Below are positions 29,001-44,000 of a stretch of DNA of 64,000 bases, in pieces. A model generated the notes under the pieces. That model did not search any database and was not told where the DNA came from. It was given only the letters and a program-made list of their open reading frames with translations. Made by a program: the position numbers and the translations under genes. The stretch covers positions 19,296,193 through 19,360,192 of the forward strand of contig JAJLRJ010000010.1 of NCBI GenBank assembly GCA_024195265.1, read 5' to 3'. Origin of the DNA: Dendrophyllia cribrosa. Lineage: Eukaryota; Cnidaria; Anthozoa; Scleractinia; Dendrophylliidae. Within the stretch, counting starts at the first letter, position 1. Every line of letters begins with the position of its first letter.

Positions 29001-32000
29001 GCTGGATTCAGGTTGTTCTTGCTATGAAATACATTCGTAACAAAGCATTACGTCACTAAGTTTACAGCTGAGTGATGGAACGAGTGAGCGGTAACGTAAC
29101 ATTGCAGGTTTTTTTTGGAAATTAAATGTAACAACTTTTGACGAACGCAAACAAACAAAAAAAACAGTAATTTTCAGTTCAAAAAAGATAAAGCTGACCT
29201 GACGAGAATCGAACTCACATCTGTCAGCTCTGTTGTCTGATCGCTTTCACACTGCACCACCAAGGATTACCAAGGTCAAATTTTGTTATTTCAACTTAGA
29301 TATGCGGAAAAGTTTACATCTGAGTGATGGTACGAGCGGGTGAGTGAATTAGCCGCTGTTACCGATAACCCATTTATTACGCTTGCGCGTATTCACAGGT
29401 TAAAAATGATGAAAAGATGAAGCAGAGATGGCGAGTTGTCATTTTAGTTTTGGTCATGGTTCAATGATCAAACATCAATCATTTATGCGAGAATAAACAG
29501 ATGGAGTGAGCATTAGAAAAAGCAAAATTTCTCAGCCTTGTAGTGTAAACAAATAATACAATATTATGGTTTCTACAAGGAATTTGGGATAAAACCTCTT
29601 GTAATATTTCAAAATAATTTGTCCCAAATATCACTGGATGTTTTGGCTCGAGAAATTTATCCCAAATACCCCTAGAAACCATTGTTTTACCTACAGGTAT
29701 ACTAATATCAACTAGACAGCAATATAAATCAAAGGCTCCTAAGAGCCAACCCGTGAATAAGCAATGCCAACACGTAACGTAATATTGTGGTAAGCTTATG
29801 TTTTCACACTGACACGGTTCAATATTAATTTTTTTTATTAAATTAAACTTAAGGATTTTTGACAAATGCAAAAAGAAAAATACAGTACATCACTTTCGTA
29901 ATGTTCAGTCCAAAGAAGAATGAAAAAAATAAAAGGAGGTCCTGAGCGAGCCTCGAACCTCCGACTGTCATTCCGCACGCTAAACCACTCAGCCATTGTG
30001 ATCACTAACTTGGAAAAGAGTGAATTTAATTACTTCAAGGTAAATACGCATCAAAATGTGTTTCTGGGTTGGAAAATCCTTTTTGATCGATTTTAATGTT
30101 GCATTGAAGACTCCAAATGCGAAACATCTTTAAGCTTGTTGTTGTTTATATTCGTTTACAACAAATTAGTTATTGTTATCGCTGGATTCACGCTGTTCTT
30201 GTTACAAAACGCATCCGTAACAAAGCATTACATCACTAAGTTTACAGCTGATGGAAGGAGTGAATGAGCGAGCAAGTGAGTGAATTAGCCACTGTTACCG
30301 ATAACCTGTTCATTACGCTTCGTTCAAGGGTTAATAAAAATTGTTTCAGAATTAGATAATGATGCACAGTACCTTTTCTTTTTCTTTTTGAAGATTCTTC
30401 TGCAACTTTTTTTGATTTTGTTTTGAGTGTTTAAATTCCTAGAAAACAGGACATCAAAGTACATGTAAGAACTCAACATACCTAATAAATTCCTGATAAT
30501 TTTCTTGCTAGACAGAAAGTACAGTATATTCACCAATTTCATGGACATTATTTCAGAAAACATTGTTCAAGTATAGCCACTCTAGCACAGGTGACATAGG
30601 CACAGCTAAAAATGCAAAACAAAGTAGTGACAAGACAAAAGGGTGAAGATGAAATACACAGTCAGGCTTGTTGAATTGTCTGTGTAATAGTGGCTACACA
30701 ATACTATTTTTTCTGTATGCTGGCAATGCATTTTTCTGGAAAAAATCACATCGCCTGTCCAACAAAAATTGCTTGAGTGTGGAGCCACTGTGGGGAAGCT
30801 TGCAGCCTTCTGAGATGAGGGCAATTGAAAAAACTCACATAATTTAACCTGTTTGATCAACATGAGCCAAATAAGGAAGACAAGTACCAAATAAGGAATT
30901 ACATGAGAGACAAGGCCGCAGTGGTGATTGTGGGCTCGAATTTGGTTTTGCTGTCTAACATTTACTATTATTTTATGCTAAAATGTCATTTTTTAATGTT
31001 TTGACATGCAATTAAAGACAACACTAATATTATTTATGGGCGTAAATTGGGCAGGGAATATAAAAATACAGGTATATACTGGCAAGACTCGGATTAACCC
31101 ACCAACCGGATAAACCCACCAGATGAGGGGCCTCAGCCCATGGCGCTATGCCGAGGGGGTGCCTCGTGCCTGTACTGCAAGGTGGGCATCGACGCTGGGA
31201 TAATGTCCTGGGGCCATCAGTTAACCCAGTCCAGCAGAGTATCGTATGCCCCCTCCCAGATGGGGCTTTAGCACAGGGTTGAAGGGGTACCACAGGCAGC
31301 AATTACCCACCCAAAGCACCGAGTGGAACGAGAAGTACCCTGTGCAAAGCCTTTATAATCCCACCCAGTAACCGAACCTGGAAACCTTATGAATTACGAA
31401 GATGCTTTCCATGTTGGGGCATTGAATAAACATTATTGATCAATGATTGAGTGGGTATAGATGTCAACTTATAACAGTTCAAAGTATTAGGGGTACAGTG
31501 TATGAAGGCCACTCTTACACTTAGCTAACCCTAAAGGCCCTACCCTCTGCCATGCAGCAAAGGCTGGGAGCAGACATCCAAATGTGGAATGGAATGAACA
31601 CAACTGCATGGGGGGAGAGGGGAGTAAGGGGAAAATAATTAATAGGTAATGTGATTTTAAGAATATTGTCAATCAAAATAAACTTAATATTGTATCTACA
31701 GCATGACAATGAAACATCCTAGTGTTCTCAAGCTAGCAATATCTGGAGAGGCAAGAAGCTTAGTTCTGAGGAACTTGAAGAATAGTTTGTCTTAAGTGTT
31801 CTGATGTATGATTGATATGTGACTGAGCCGCGTGGGTGAAATGAGGTAACGAGTATGACACAGACAATTCCCGTTTATGTCAATTTATTAACCAAACAAA
31901 GTGAGTGAGGAACAAAAAAGCAACACTTAGTCTAGAAAAAGGGCAATAGCGCCACTACAAGCGAGGGGAGAACTCTAAAAGGGCTTATACTGAACTTGTG

Positions 32001-35000
32001 CTCTCAACAATGGACTCTAACTTGTGTGTAATTTATGATGTGATGGGTGTCTTAAGTTTTATATGGACTCGTACACAATAAACAAGGAGTTCAAAAAACC
32101 TTTTGGCTGACATCCTGTTTTTAACAATTTGTTCTCTTCCTTTTAGTGGTAAAATGGAAGAAAAGACAGAGCTAGATACAACACATAAAACCACAAAGCA
32201 TGACCTAAATTTGGTTGTTTTCCATGAGAAAACAATAAATTAATGGAACCGCAAAATTTTGAACAAAAAGATTGCTTTGTCACGCTTGTTCAAGCTGTAG
32301 GTTACAGATAGGCATCAGAATTCCAGCAGCCAACGATATGATGAGCCAATCAGGAAGACCAGCAGCTCCTGTAGTCGTGGGAGCTCCAATTCTGGTTTGA
32401 GAAAACTCAGATAATTTAACATGTTCAATTAACAGGTAGAAAGTGCCAAATAAGGAATTACATGCGAGATGAGGCTGCAGTGGTCATTGTGGGTTTGGTA
32501 TAGATGTTGCTTTCTAACATCAACTATAATTTTGTGCTAAAATATTATTTTCTGTATGCTTGCAATGCATTTTTCAGGAAAACATCACATCACCAGTCCA
32601 ACAAAAATTGCTTGAATGTGGAGCCACTGCCCACAACATCAAACATCTAATGATGGACATCTCACACAATCAACCAGCATACATGTACATGACATATATT
32701 TAGTGCAAATTACAGGGTCATTTTTAGAAATGTGGTTGCATGTACAAATTCCAATGGCCAACTGTTATTTCCACCTCTGGAAGTCATCATAAAAATCATG
32801 AAAATACGGTAAGCTCTCTTAAGACAGACACGTACCTCTGTAAGGCAGACACCTCTCTAAGATGGACATCAATTATTGCCTGGTTCTGGCCAAATTTAAC
32901 TTCTTTGTCTATAATTTTAACTCTTTATAAGGCAGACAGCTAGATTTGGTCTTGAAGGTGTCCACCTTAGATAGAGTTCAATGTAAATCATTTATGCTGT
33001 AGCTTAATATATAGTTTATACAAACCTCGCGCAGTTTCAAGTCATCTCTCTCATATGCTGCAAAGTTCTTCTTGGTTTCTTCAGTTACTTTTGCAAGTTC
33101 CTCATATTTCCTGAAAAATTGTTAACAAAAAGACAGAAATTCTACTCAACTTTAAGTTCTTAAAGTGTACACCCATGACACATCTGTCAGTACTACAATG
33201 AAACCCACTTTATAATCACCTTATCGTGACTCCTTTTGTTACAATAATTTGACCCTCATTGGGTAACATTTTGGACTGAAAACTCAAAGCACTTTTCTCA
33301 GTTTTATTACAGGACTCAACATGATTATCAAAAACTATTTACTGGCCAATTTTGCATGATTTTTGCAACTTATAGACATGTAAAAATATACGTATTATTT
33401 ATAATTTTATTTTAGAGTACAACACTTTTTGAAATCACTATAACTACAAGTTATGGATGCTTGAATTAGTTCTGCATTCATGATGCTACTCACTTTACAG
33501 CTTTCTTGTGCTCCTTGGCCTGGGCTTTCTTTTTATCTACAATATATACATGGCAAAAAAAATGTATATATATTATATAATTATAAATAATTTATATATA
33601 AATTATGGAAACGCCATAAACAGGTTAGTTAATAGTTAGACATGTAAACGGACTCGTAGTTCAACTCAAGTAGTTTATTCAGCCATTACTACAAAAGCAC
33701 ATGCTCGAGTAAAAGTACTGCATGCAATAACTTACACGTGACGTAATCAACACGCGTGACATAGAAGAATCGTTACGTTACATACAATCATACAAGAGTA
33801 GATACTGTTACATCTCCCCTCTTTTAAACAAAACAATTCATAACGATAATAATTATAAAGAATGATATGCATAACTTATGATAGTGTTCATGACTAATCT
33901 CCAACGATAGTGTTCAACATATTTCAAGTGTTCAAGTATTTTAAATGTCTAGTCTGTCTGGAGGTTTTGAAGCGCGTCCAGATCTTGTTGTATAGGCTTG
34001 TCCGTCCTTAGGGGGGGTAGCTGAGTAATCTTGCGATGCTGTTGTCTCAGGAGTAGTTGGTGGTGGTTCATTAATGCTGTCATCCTTTACCTCAGGTCTG
34101 GGTTTTAACTGTGATCGAGTGCGACGGTAGACACCTTCTGTTTGGTCGTTCTTAATGATGAAGGATCTTGGTTCCTTCGCAGGTCTGATAACTGTTCCTC
34201 GTTCCCATCTCTGAGTGTGGTGGTCATAGATGTTGATTGGTTGACCTGGTTGGAATGGTTGTAGTGTCGGTCCAGCAGTCTTGTTGTAGTAGAATGCTTG
34301 TAGCTTTTGTTGCTGGTACAGCTCTTCCTTTGTTTTACTGGTAGCGTCGCTGACACGTACATGTTTGGACATTGGTAGAGTGGTCCTGAACTTACAGTTG
34401 TTCAGCAGTTCTGCTGGAGATTTCAAGTTGCTGCTGACAGGTGTCGTACGGTAGGATAGTAGTCCAAGATAGGGGTCTTCTCCTTCTTCATCACATTTCT
34501 TGAGGATATTTTCTACTGTCTGAACCATGCGTTCTGCAGAGCCATTCGACTGGGGGTACATTGGGGAGCTGGTGACATGTTCTACTCCATAGGTCTGCGT
34601 GAAGTCGCGGAATTCCTGTGATGCATACTGAGGACCGTTGTCTGTGGTAAGCTGTTCCGGTATCCCATGTTCGGCGAAGATGCTTTTCAGGTGGTTGATG
34701 ATGGCATGGGAAGTAGTGCTGGTGAGCTTCCTAACGATTGGAAACTTGCTGTACTTGTCAGATACCAGGAGGTATTGGTTTTCTTTGAACTCAAACAGAT
34801 CTGAGCTAAGTATCTGCCATGGGTAGCAGGGTGGTTCAGGCTGTAGGATTTGCTGCTTCTGTTGTTTTCTTTGATGTGCTTGGCAGGTGGCACAGTTTTG
34901 GACTAGGTTGGTGACATCTTTGGTGATGCCTGGCCAAAATACCGTTGATCTGGCTCGTAGAAGGCACTTCTCTTGTCCAAGATGTCCGTGGTGGATGGTG

Positions 35001-38000
35001 TTTAGAGTGTCATGCCTGAGCGTGGTAGGCATGACTATCCGCTCTTGCTTCAGGATGATTCCGTCCTCAATGGTGAGTTCCTCGCGGAAGTTCCAGTAGT
35101 TGTGGAGTGCTTTAGGGCATTCCCTGCTAGTCGCAGGCCATCCCTTATGTATCACATCACGGAGCTTGCTTAACATTGGGTCATTGGCTGTCTCGTTGCG
35201 AATCTGTTGAAGCTTTATCGGTGATGCTGGGAGATTCTTTGTGATCTGATGGATGTCTAACTGTGGGAATTCTCCTTCGGGTGAAGCTGGCTGTGGTGAT
35301 ACTCTGAAGAGGGCATCGGCGATGGGTACTTCCGCTCCCTTTACATACTTCACGGTAACGTCGTACTTCAGAGCTTGTAGTACAAACCTCTGTAATCTCG
35401 CAGGGCAGCTGCTTAGTTTCTTCTTGAAGATTGTCTCGAGTGGCTTGTGATCGGTGTGGATAGTGCAGGACTTGCCGTAGATGAAGTAATGGAACCTTTC
35501 GAGTCCCCAGACAACACCGAGTGCCTCACGTTCAATGTTACTGTATCGCTGTTCAGTCTCGGTAAGGGCTTTAGAGGCAAAGCAGACAGGCTGTCCATCT
35601 TGTAGTGGTACAGCGCCTAATCCTTTCAGCGAGGCTTCAGTTTCAATGACGGTTTCTGCATGTGGGTCGAAGTACCTAAGTACGCCGAGTGACGAGACTG
35701 CTTTCTTGACCTCGGTGAAGGCTTGGTTGTGCTCAGGTCCCCAGGAGTATGCTGTGTCTTTCTTGGTTAGGTCCCTCAGTGGTGCTGACAGGGTAGCTAG
35801 GCGTCCGGAATATCTCGTCAGATAATTGACTAAGCCGAGAAAACTCTGTAGGCTCTTGACATCCTCAGGCGGTTTCATGTCTAGGATTGCTGATACTTTC
35901 TTGTTGTCAGGTTTGATTCCTTGTGGCGTCCAGGTGTGTCCAAAGAAGCTGACTTCCTTACACTTGAACTGCACTTTGTCTTTGTTGAAGACCATGCCCT
36001 TCTGTTGTGCTCTTTCCATGAGTTTGGTCAGGTTTATGTCATGTTCAACTTTAGACGATCCATATACAAATGTGTCATCAGCGATACCAGTGACGCCATT
36101 GAGGCCTTCGAATGTTGTGTCGAGCTGCTTTTGAAACACGTCCTGTGAAACAACAAGGCCAAACGGGAGACGTTTGAAGCCTAGTCTAGACTAGTTTCCT
36201 AGTCCTTAAAAAGCGGTCCGGGTAGCTGCTTAGGAGGGTTTCCTTGGTTAGCAGTGGGGTGTTCTCTATGCTGCAGTTAATGGTGACAAATCCGAGTTCC
36301 TCACATGTCTTACAACCTAGCATGGAGGGTCCTTGTACATTGGTTACTGTGAAGGTCACTTCCTTTATCCTGTCTTTGTGATGGATAAATAGCTGACAGG
36401 TACCCATGCATTCAATCTTTTGGCCACCATAAGGTGTGAGGATTTGAAGTGGTGCAAGTGCTTTGTCACTAGGTGAGGCAATGATATTGTCAAACTCAGT
36501 CTTAGATATTACATTAGTCTCTGCGCCCGTGTCTATTTTGCATACTATCGAGGTAGTTTTCTTGTGGTAGGGCTTAGCAGTAATCTCAACTGTTGTGAAG
36601 ACTTTACTGCGGTCGCTGTTGTTTACGCTGTCTACCACAAGTGATCCCAGGAACATATCATAGTCCGAGTCAGAGTTATCTTCTTGTTCACTGGCTGTAT
36701 GGTTCTGTACTCCGTGTACTTGGCTTCTTTTCTGGCAAACTTTGCTGAAATGACTGCGTTTGTGGCAATAGTTGCATTCAACACCGCTAGCTGGACACCT
36801 TTTGTCGCCTGTATGGGACTCATTACCGCATCGGTAGCATAGTCGCTTGTCGTTTCTTTGGTTTTGGGCTTTGTTGTCTCTCTGGACTCTCTGTTTGGTG
36901 TTGGTGTTGCCTTTGGCTCTGTGTAGTGAGTTGACTTGTGTTGCATCCGCTTCGCTTGTCATTGCTTGGAGCTGTAGCCTGGTAGCTTCGTGAGTGCGAG
37001 CGATTTCTCTGGCTTTCTTGAGTGTGAGGTCGTTTCCTTCGGCGATACATTTTTTTCTTATGATGTCAGAATCAATGCCGAACACGAGAGCATCTCTCAG
37101 TAATTCGTCGTGGAGCTCAGGCAAATAGCCACTATTTTGAATCAAAAGCTTAGCTTCTGTCAGGAAATCATCGAGGGGTCGTCCGTTTTGCCTCAAGTTT
37201 CGGAGATAGAAGCAGTTAAGTATGTGGTTGGACTGGGGTTTCACATGCTCTTCGAATTCGTCGAGTTTGTTTTGTTCTTCTCTGCTCAAGTTCCATGTGT
37301 TGAACAAGTCTAGACTGTAGTCACCGGTCCACAGAAGGACATATCGACATCTCTGCTCGTTGGTTCGTGCCTTGAGTGGTCCATCGAATAGAAGTTCGCA
37401 TTTCTGTCGGAAACGCTTGAATCTCTGAGGTAAATCTGGTCCCGGAGTCCAGTTGATTTTCGGTGATTCGAAACCTATTAAATCACTCATTTCGTTCTTG
37501 ATCAGTTCTTGTCTTAAGTCTTGATGGGTTTCTTGACCTTTTAGTCGGTGATCCCACTTCTGACAACCATGTAAACTGACTCGTAGTTCAACTCAAGTAG
37601 TTTATTCAGCAATAACTACAAAAGCACATGCTCGAGTAAAAGTACTGCATGCAATAACTTACACGTGACGTAATCAACACGTGTGACATAGAAGAATCGT
37701 TACGTTACATACAATCATACAAGATTAGATACTGTTACAAGACATACATACATGTAGGCATGATAGTTGATTTTAAAGCATTTAGCAATAGTGGCATTGT
37801 AGTTTAATGCTTTAAGTAAACCTCTTTTTGTTGTCAACCTTCATTATAATTCAACACATTGATAGACTGCCCAAATAATATATGGGCATGGCACTCGTGA
37901 TATTGGCCTCTCTACACAGGGCTTGAGACTAATGGTAGCCAACTAGCCAAAGTCTAGTACAAATTCAGTTTTGGCTAGTGGAATTTTGCTTTCACTAGCC

Positions 38001-41000
38001 ATTTGGGTAGTAAAAATCCTGAAGCACCAGATGAAACCAAACTGAAAATTTACGTTTCCATGTACGTTGGTACAAATATGTTCGTTGGTACGTTAGTACT
38101 TTCGTTAAGTCATTAGTCTTACATTTTCAACATTTTCCTGTACATTCATATGTTCATAAGGTGTTAGTCTTATCTTCTCAATGTTTTTTTCCCGTATGTT
38201 CATACATTCGTACATTCGTAAGGTGTTAGCCTTTATCTTCACAATGTTTTCCATATGTTCTTACGTTTGAACATTGTTTTTCTCATAAGGTGTTAATGTT
38301 ATGTTGTCAATGTTTTTTCGTACATTCGTGCGTTCGTGAGGTGTTAGCGTTATCTTCTCGTCGTTTTCCCATACATTCGTAACATGTAAGTCTTTAGTTA
38401 TCTACTCGACGTTTTCCTCTACATTAGGACATTCGTAAGGTGTTAGTCTTATCTTCTAAACGTTTTTCCATACGTACATGTAGGACATCCAGAGGGTGTT
38501 AGTCTTATTTTCTCAACGTTTTTCCATACATTAGGACATCCAGAGGGTGTTAGTCTTATCTTCACAACATTTTTCCTTACGTTAGAACGTTCATAACGTG
38601 TTAGTCTTATCTTCTCAACGTTTTTCCGTAATTATGTTAGCAGGTTCGTGGTGTTAGTATTAGATTTATGAAGAAAACTAAAAAATATGACCAAACTGTG
38701 GTTCTGAGTCTTGGAGATTTTTTTCTTAATCAGTGTTACACATGTTATTGTCAACCCCGCCCAATCCCCACCCCCACCCCCACCCCCACCCCCTGTACTA
38801 TTCTGGCTAGTGAAAATTTATTTTGGCTAGTGAATTCAAACCTGTCACTAGCCACTAGGCTAGTAGGCTGAAAAGTTAGTCTCGAGTCCTGCTACATGTA
38901 TGTGACATAATTATATCCAGCCGTGGTGGTAATTTTGCAAAAATAAAGGGACTCTATAAGGGATTCTATTGTTAGTAGTGCAAAAGTACAGTCAGTTTTA
39001 TGCAAGCTTGAGCACTATAACTCAGTGTTCTCCCTAGATTTTGTCTCAACAGCTAACATCTACAGTGTAAGGGAGTTTTCTGAAGTGGTAAAAGGGGCCA
39101 CGAGGCCCCTTTCCACAAGGGGGTCCAGGCGGCACGAAAATTGACCAATCATAGAGTGCATACTAACTGCGAGATATAATAAATGGAATTTATTTACTGG
39201 TGACAAGAACATGTACACTGTACCTGTAAATTCGGTAAGTTCCTTCTTCAAGTCATCATATCCCTTTTTGATCTCATCTCTTTTTTCCACTGCCTTTTCT
39301 TCATTCAAGGAACACTCATAACTGCAGATTCATATAAAATGCTAAAAGTTAAAACCTTTTGGCACAATCAGGTCTCGAAAAAAGTCTCGTCCGGTCATCT
39401 GGGACAAGTAGATTTTTGTGTGGGCAAGTAACTTTTCCCACTCACTTGCTGGATGGATAGGATAGAGTTCTTCTTTCAGATTTTATAATGTTGTTTGTAA
39501 GGCAAGCATCTCTGTTGTAAACCACATCATCAACAGTTGCCATCACATTCGACATGAAACAACAACAAAAAAGTTTTGGTTGTCTGGGATTAAGGGCTGT
39601 GAAGAGAAATTTCTTTGCTTTCTTTGCCACCCTCCAAGTGGCAACCATTTTATATTAGGCGCCATGCGGTCACTAAAATTTTGGCCCTGGCAACCTGCTT
39701 CAAAGAAAATTTGCTAACCTTAAAGAGGCACTAGTCGCCAAAATGGCCACTGATGAAAAAAAAAAAACTTGGAGGGTTGTTCGTGCCAAAGAGAGCTCTT
39801 TGTGATCGACCATTTAACTAGGTGCCACAGTACTTTTTCAATTAAATATGGATTTACGAAATGGATTGCTACAACCCCCTGAATGGGATGCTAGTTCATT
39901 TGGCCACCAGTATCTTTTATACATGTACATGTACATCAGAAAGGGGGGAAAGCAATTCTGAGCTCAGAAACTACAGCAACAGTTTTGCTGTTTCAATTAT
40001 TAAACAATTATATTATTATATACACTTTCATGGCTCTACCAAATTTGTGCACTACATGTACAATGTATGTTTCAAAGTTGACAAATTTTGGATTCCTCAA
40101 TTTGACAATGTGATTGACTGAATTTTGTCAAACAATTTCTGAGGGACTTGCAAACACGCATGCAGTCAGGGGTTTCATTAGAAGCCGGCAAACGGTGAAT
40201 TCCGCCAGCTACTTCCTAAATTATCGCCGCCTACTTTTCGATTAATTTCACTGAAGTTGATGCCCAGAATGCTGGAAATGCCATTTCCGAGTTCCTAGAT
40301 TTCTTAGAGGAAAGGGGCCTCATGGCCCCTTTGTTGCCACTGCCATCTATTTTATAAATATTGCCACTTGCTCTTAATTTTATTGAAACCCCTGTGCAGT
40401 TGTCCAAAGTTAGCTGAAATCCACTGTAAACCTTTTGTTCCCTAAGAGCAGTTCTCTGTAAGAATCGAGAAAAGTGGGAAATGAAAATTTTTGACCCCCC
40501 TTCATATTTTGCATGCAGATAGGTCTTCAGGGGGGGATGTTCAAAAATGACCTTTGTTAAGGTCGTTTCTTCTTTGTTGCCATGGCAACACTGGATGTTT
40601 GTTGGTGCCACTAAACCCAATTTTGACCTCAGAAACGTCCTTAAAAAGTGCAAAATGTAAGACATAGTTTCTCCAGTCCATTAATACTGAACAAATCAAG
40701 ACTTTCACCAGATGTAAAACCTTTATTCTAGTTTACATTTATGCATGTGGCATTTTGTTACATCAACTGCACATGAACTTAACGGTCAATGGTGATGGTG
40801 TTTCAGCCATTTTAGTTGACGAGTAAAACTAGCAATACCTTTTCTTGAATTTTCCCAAAAGTACGCTGATTCTAGAACTCAAACTACGTCGCTAGTTTAA
40901 ATAGATACTCTAGTTACTAAATCTATAAAAATCTCTGCAGGGCGGGTTAATTTTGGACTTTGGTTCACTGAGGAAAAACTTTCAAAAATCATTTGTTGTA

Positions 41001-44000
41001 AACTTTGGTGAAATTAACATTACGTTCATTCGACAGAAATCCTTTAAGAAAACTCAATCGGTCTTCAGGCTTAAAGAATAACATGCACTCTATCAATGTC
41101 TGGTCAAATCGGCTGTTAATAGCCGTTATTTTTTTAACAATCTCAATCCAAATAAAGCTTACTTTACTGTTTTCTGCAGTTCTCAACTTTCGAAGAACGA
41201 GTCGGTTCTTTCCGCACAGCATACATTTTCGGCACAAAATTCGGATATCTAAACCATCTCTTGTGGCTGAGCATGCTGTTTGTCTTCAGTGGAGGTCCAT
41301 TAACCCATCACAGTGCAAATAACAACAGCTTTTGTAGTACCCGGAAGGACACCGAAGCAAGCCATCATCGGAAGCTTTGTTCGTCCACAAACATTTATAA
41401 TCTGGATTTACGGTATTTTTCTCCGTCACATGTCATCATTCGCTCCAATTTTCTGATTAATAGTTTAACGATCAATTACATTTAGCTAAACATTTTACCG
41501 TCTTTCTTTCGCCTTTCTTTCGTACATGTAGTTCAGGCCACCAGTTCAGGCAAAAACATCTCTGGTCAGCGGTATAACTAGAATACGATTTGACTTCATA
41601 AAATGCCAACATGGCGTCCGCATCATATTGAGGTGCCAGAAAGTATTAGAATTGGAATGTCAGAACTCTTCTTTTCTTAGATTTTCTTTCTATTTACAGT
41701 AGATTACATTTCCCGTACACTTCTTTGCTGATAAAAACGAAAATGTGAACAAAAGGTGAACGACTGGATGCTTTCTTCTGATATTATAACTCTTGCTCTC
41801 TTCTGTAGCTGACTTTCGTACAATATTTTCGTTTTTGGTAAATGCCTGTTCTGTGACTCGGTGAGCTGCTTCTTTTATTTATTTATTTTATTTTCTGCAA
41901 AGCAAGGAAAGTACGAGCAGATTTGCCGTCTCCTTAGGAATACTTCAACTGTAAACTACCGAATTTTTGCGTCTTTAACTTTTCTTGGCATTTTCTTTGT
42001 TACCACTTCGATCACTCGTCCTCTTTTAGTTCATATCTCTCTATGCAAAATTTGCTTTCAAGAAAGAACTTTTGATTTTCGCTGAATCTACTTTCATCTG
42101 TTAATGGCCACCCAACCATCAAAACAAATTAGTTCTAGCGCGCTCGCCGCTCAAAGCTGCAGCTGTTGCGTTCCGTTTGTCTTTCTAACTTGCATATTTT
42201 TGCCACGAGTAACTTTGCGTCACCAGGGCCGTAGCCAGTATGAGGCAAACTGAGGCACTTGCCTCAGTCATGATCTCAGTGTTTTGTTTAAATGTAGTCA
42301 TCATAAAGACCCTAAATAGCTAGGTGGGAAATTTAACCACGGATATTGCCTCAGTCCTTATTTTTTTCTGGCTACAGCCCTGGTCACTAACGTAAGTGCC
42401 GTAGTTACAGTGTTTCTGAAGTGCATAGTATCCAACAAAATAAATTTGTACACACTTTTTAGGGGAAGGAGAGTATATAATTGAAGTATTACACTAGGAG
42501 ATAAGAACCGTAAATCCTCTGTTAAATGCCCCCCCTCCCCCTAATACTTAATAGACTAAGAGGGAGAAAGATTGCAGTTCACCACTCTTTTTATACTCAT
42601 AAAATTACAATAGGTTCCCACAACTTAATATCTATGATGCGGATGTCACTCAGATCTCAATGTCGGAAAATGGAAAAACTGGAAGAAGAGTACACTCTAG
42701 TCTGTTTCTTCCTAGTTTTTTTGCTTTACCAAATCGCAACCATCAAAGCGTTTCTCATCATGAATTCGTACTCGCATTGGTACGGTAAAAAATGTATCGG
42801 TACCGATAAGATAAACGGGAGACCCACAAAACAGACGAACTTGATGGGAACTTTTGAACCTCTGAAAAAGTAAACTTTGCTCATGCAAAGGAATATCGTA
42901 TTTTTAGGTGGTTTTCGCATTTTCTGATTAATGCAAAGCTCAATAGAATACAGTCTGCGGCTATAATTTTGTTTTCTGACGTCATTTGATGATCACTTTG
43001 GCGACTGAAATTTTGCTTCTTCCATTGAAAAATAGCTGTCAAAGGACAAAGAACGCTCGCCAAATGGCAAACTTTTCTTCAAACTGTTTATTACATGTAT
43101 ATTTCCCACCATTTTCTTGCCGGTAGTTGCTCTTGAGCTGATTGTCTCATAACAGGCTTAAGATAGTTTTATGTGTCGCCGTATGTTTTTCGGCAGACAC
43201 GTGATTCCTCGAATTTTAATTGCGTCGACTTCTAAGATATGCGGCTGAAATACTAGCCATTTCCTTACAGCCGATTTCACTGTGTAGACCCGGCCGGGGT
43301 TTTTCAGACATGATTCACCGGCTATGATTCGCTCGTCATGAATCGCTCATCATGATCAGACAGCTGTGAATAAAATTCACCCATAAACGGAGTTCACAGA
43401 GTAAATACTGACTTCCTGAAATAGTCCATCGCATGGATACCGCCAAAAATAAAACTAAAGGCAATACCCATGCCTATTGTTTGGTACTTTATTTTGTTCA
43501 CGTGTCTACGTATCAGAAAACAAAAGAATGGGAATATGTACCCTTAGGCTGTTCAACGTAAAAGGAATAGAATAGACAGTCAGTGACAATGTAATAGGAT
43601 GAGGACGCCATGTTAAACACTTTACGAAGGAACGTTGTATTTTAGATTCTACCGCTGACCAGCAGGGCTTTGCCTGAACTGGTGGCCTGGACTTCGAAAG
43701 ACGTATAAAGAACGGAGAAAAAAAGGGGTAAAATGCCTCGCTTAATGTGATTGACTGTAAAAGATTAATCAGAAAACCGTTTTATCTCCTTTTGGAGCGA
43801 ATGATGACATGTGACGGAGAAAAATACCGTAAATCCAGATTATAAATGTTTGTGGACGAACAAAGCTTCCGATGATGGCTTGCTTCGGTGTCCTTCCGGG
43901 TACTACAAAAGCTGTTGTTATTTTTTGCATTGTGATGGGTTAATGGACCTCCACTGAAGACAAACAGCATGCTCAGCCACAAGAGATGGTTTAGATATCC

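Larger units (their letters stand above)
33643..37739 (-). mobile_element. Ty3/mdg4-type LTR retrotransposon with perfect TSD, internally deleted
   Basis: A 4.1-kb element in the SMC4 intron between exons 6 and 7, transcribed in the same direction as SMC4. Both LTRs are 170 bp, begin TG and end CA, and are flanked by the 5-bp duplication AGACA (33638-33642 and 37740-37744). Inside the 5' LTR (right side) the minus strand reads TGGTTGTCAGAAGTGGGATC, a primer-binding site resembling the tRNA-Leu 3' end. Inside the 3' LTR (left side) is a purine tract, AAAAGAGGGGAGA. Gag-protease and most of pol are open, but the RT fingers and part of the palm are missing. LTRs differing at only a few sites suggest recent insertion. 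Confidence 0.95.

Noticed and set aside
29938..30003. Possible tRNA gene
   Set aside because: A- and B-box-like words are present, but no complete cloverleaf or anticodon arm can be drawn, and the unit recurs as part of a repeat.
31030..31302. 90-codon GC-rich frame (minus strand)
   Set aside because: Its composition is biased and no domain is seen. It is probably an unidentified repeat in an SMC4 intron.
34105..36946. Additional open frames on both strands across the Ty3 element
   Set aside because: They are shadows of the gag and pol frames without motifs of their own.
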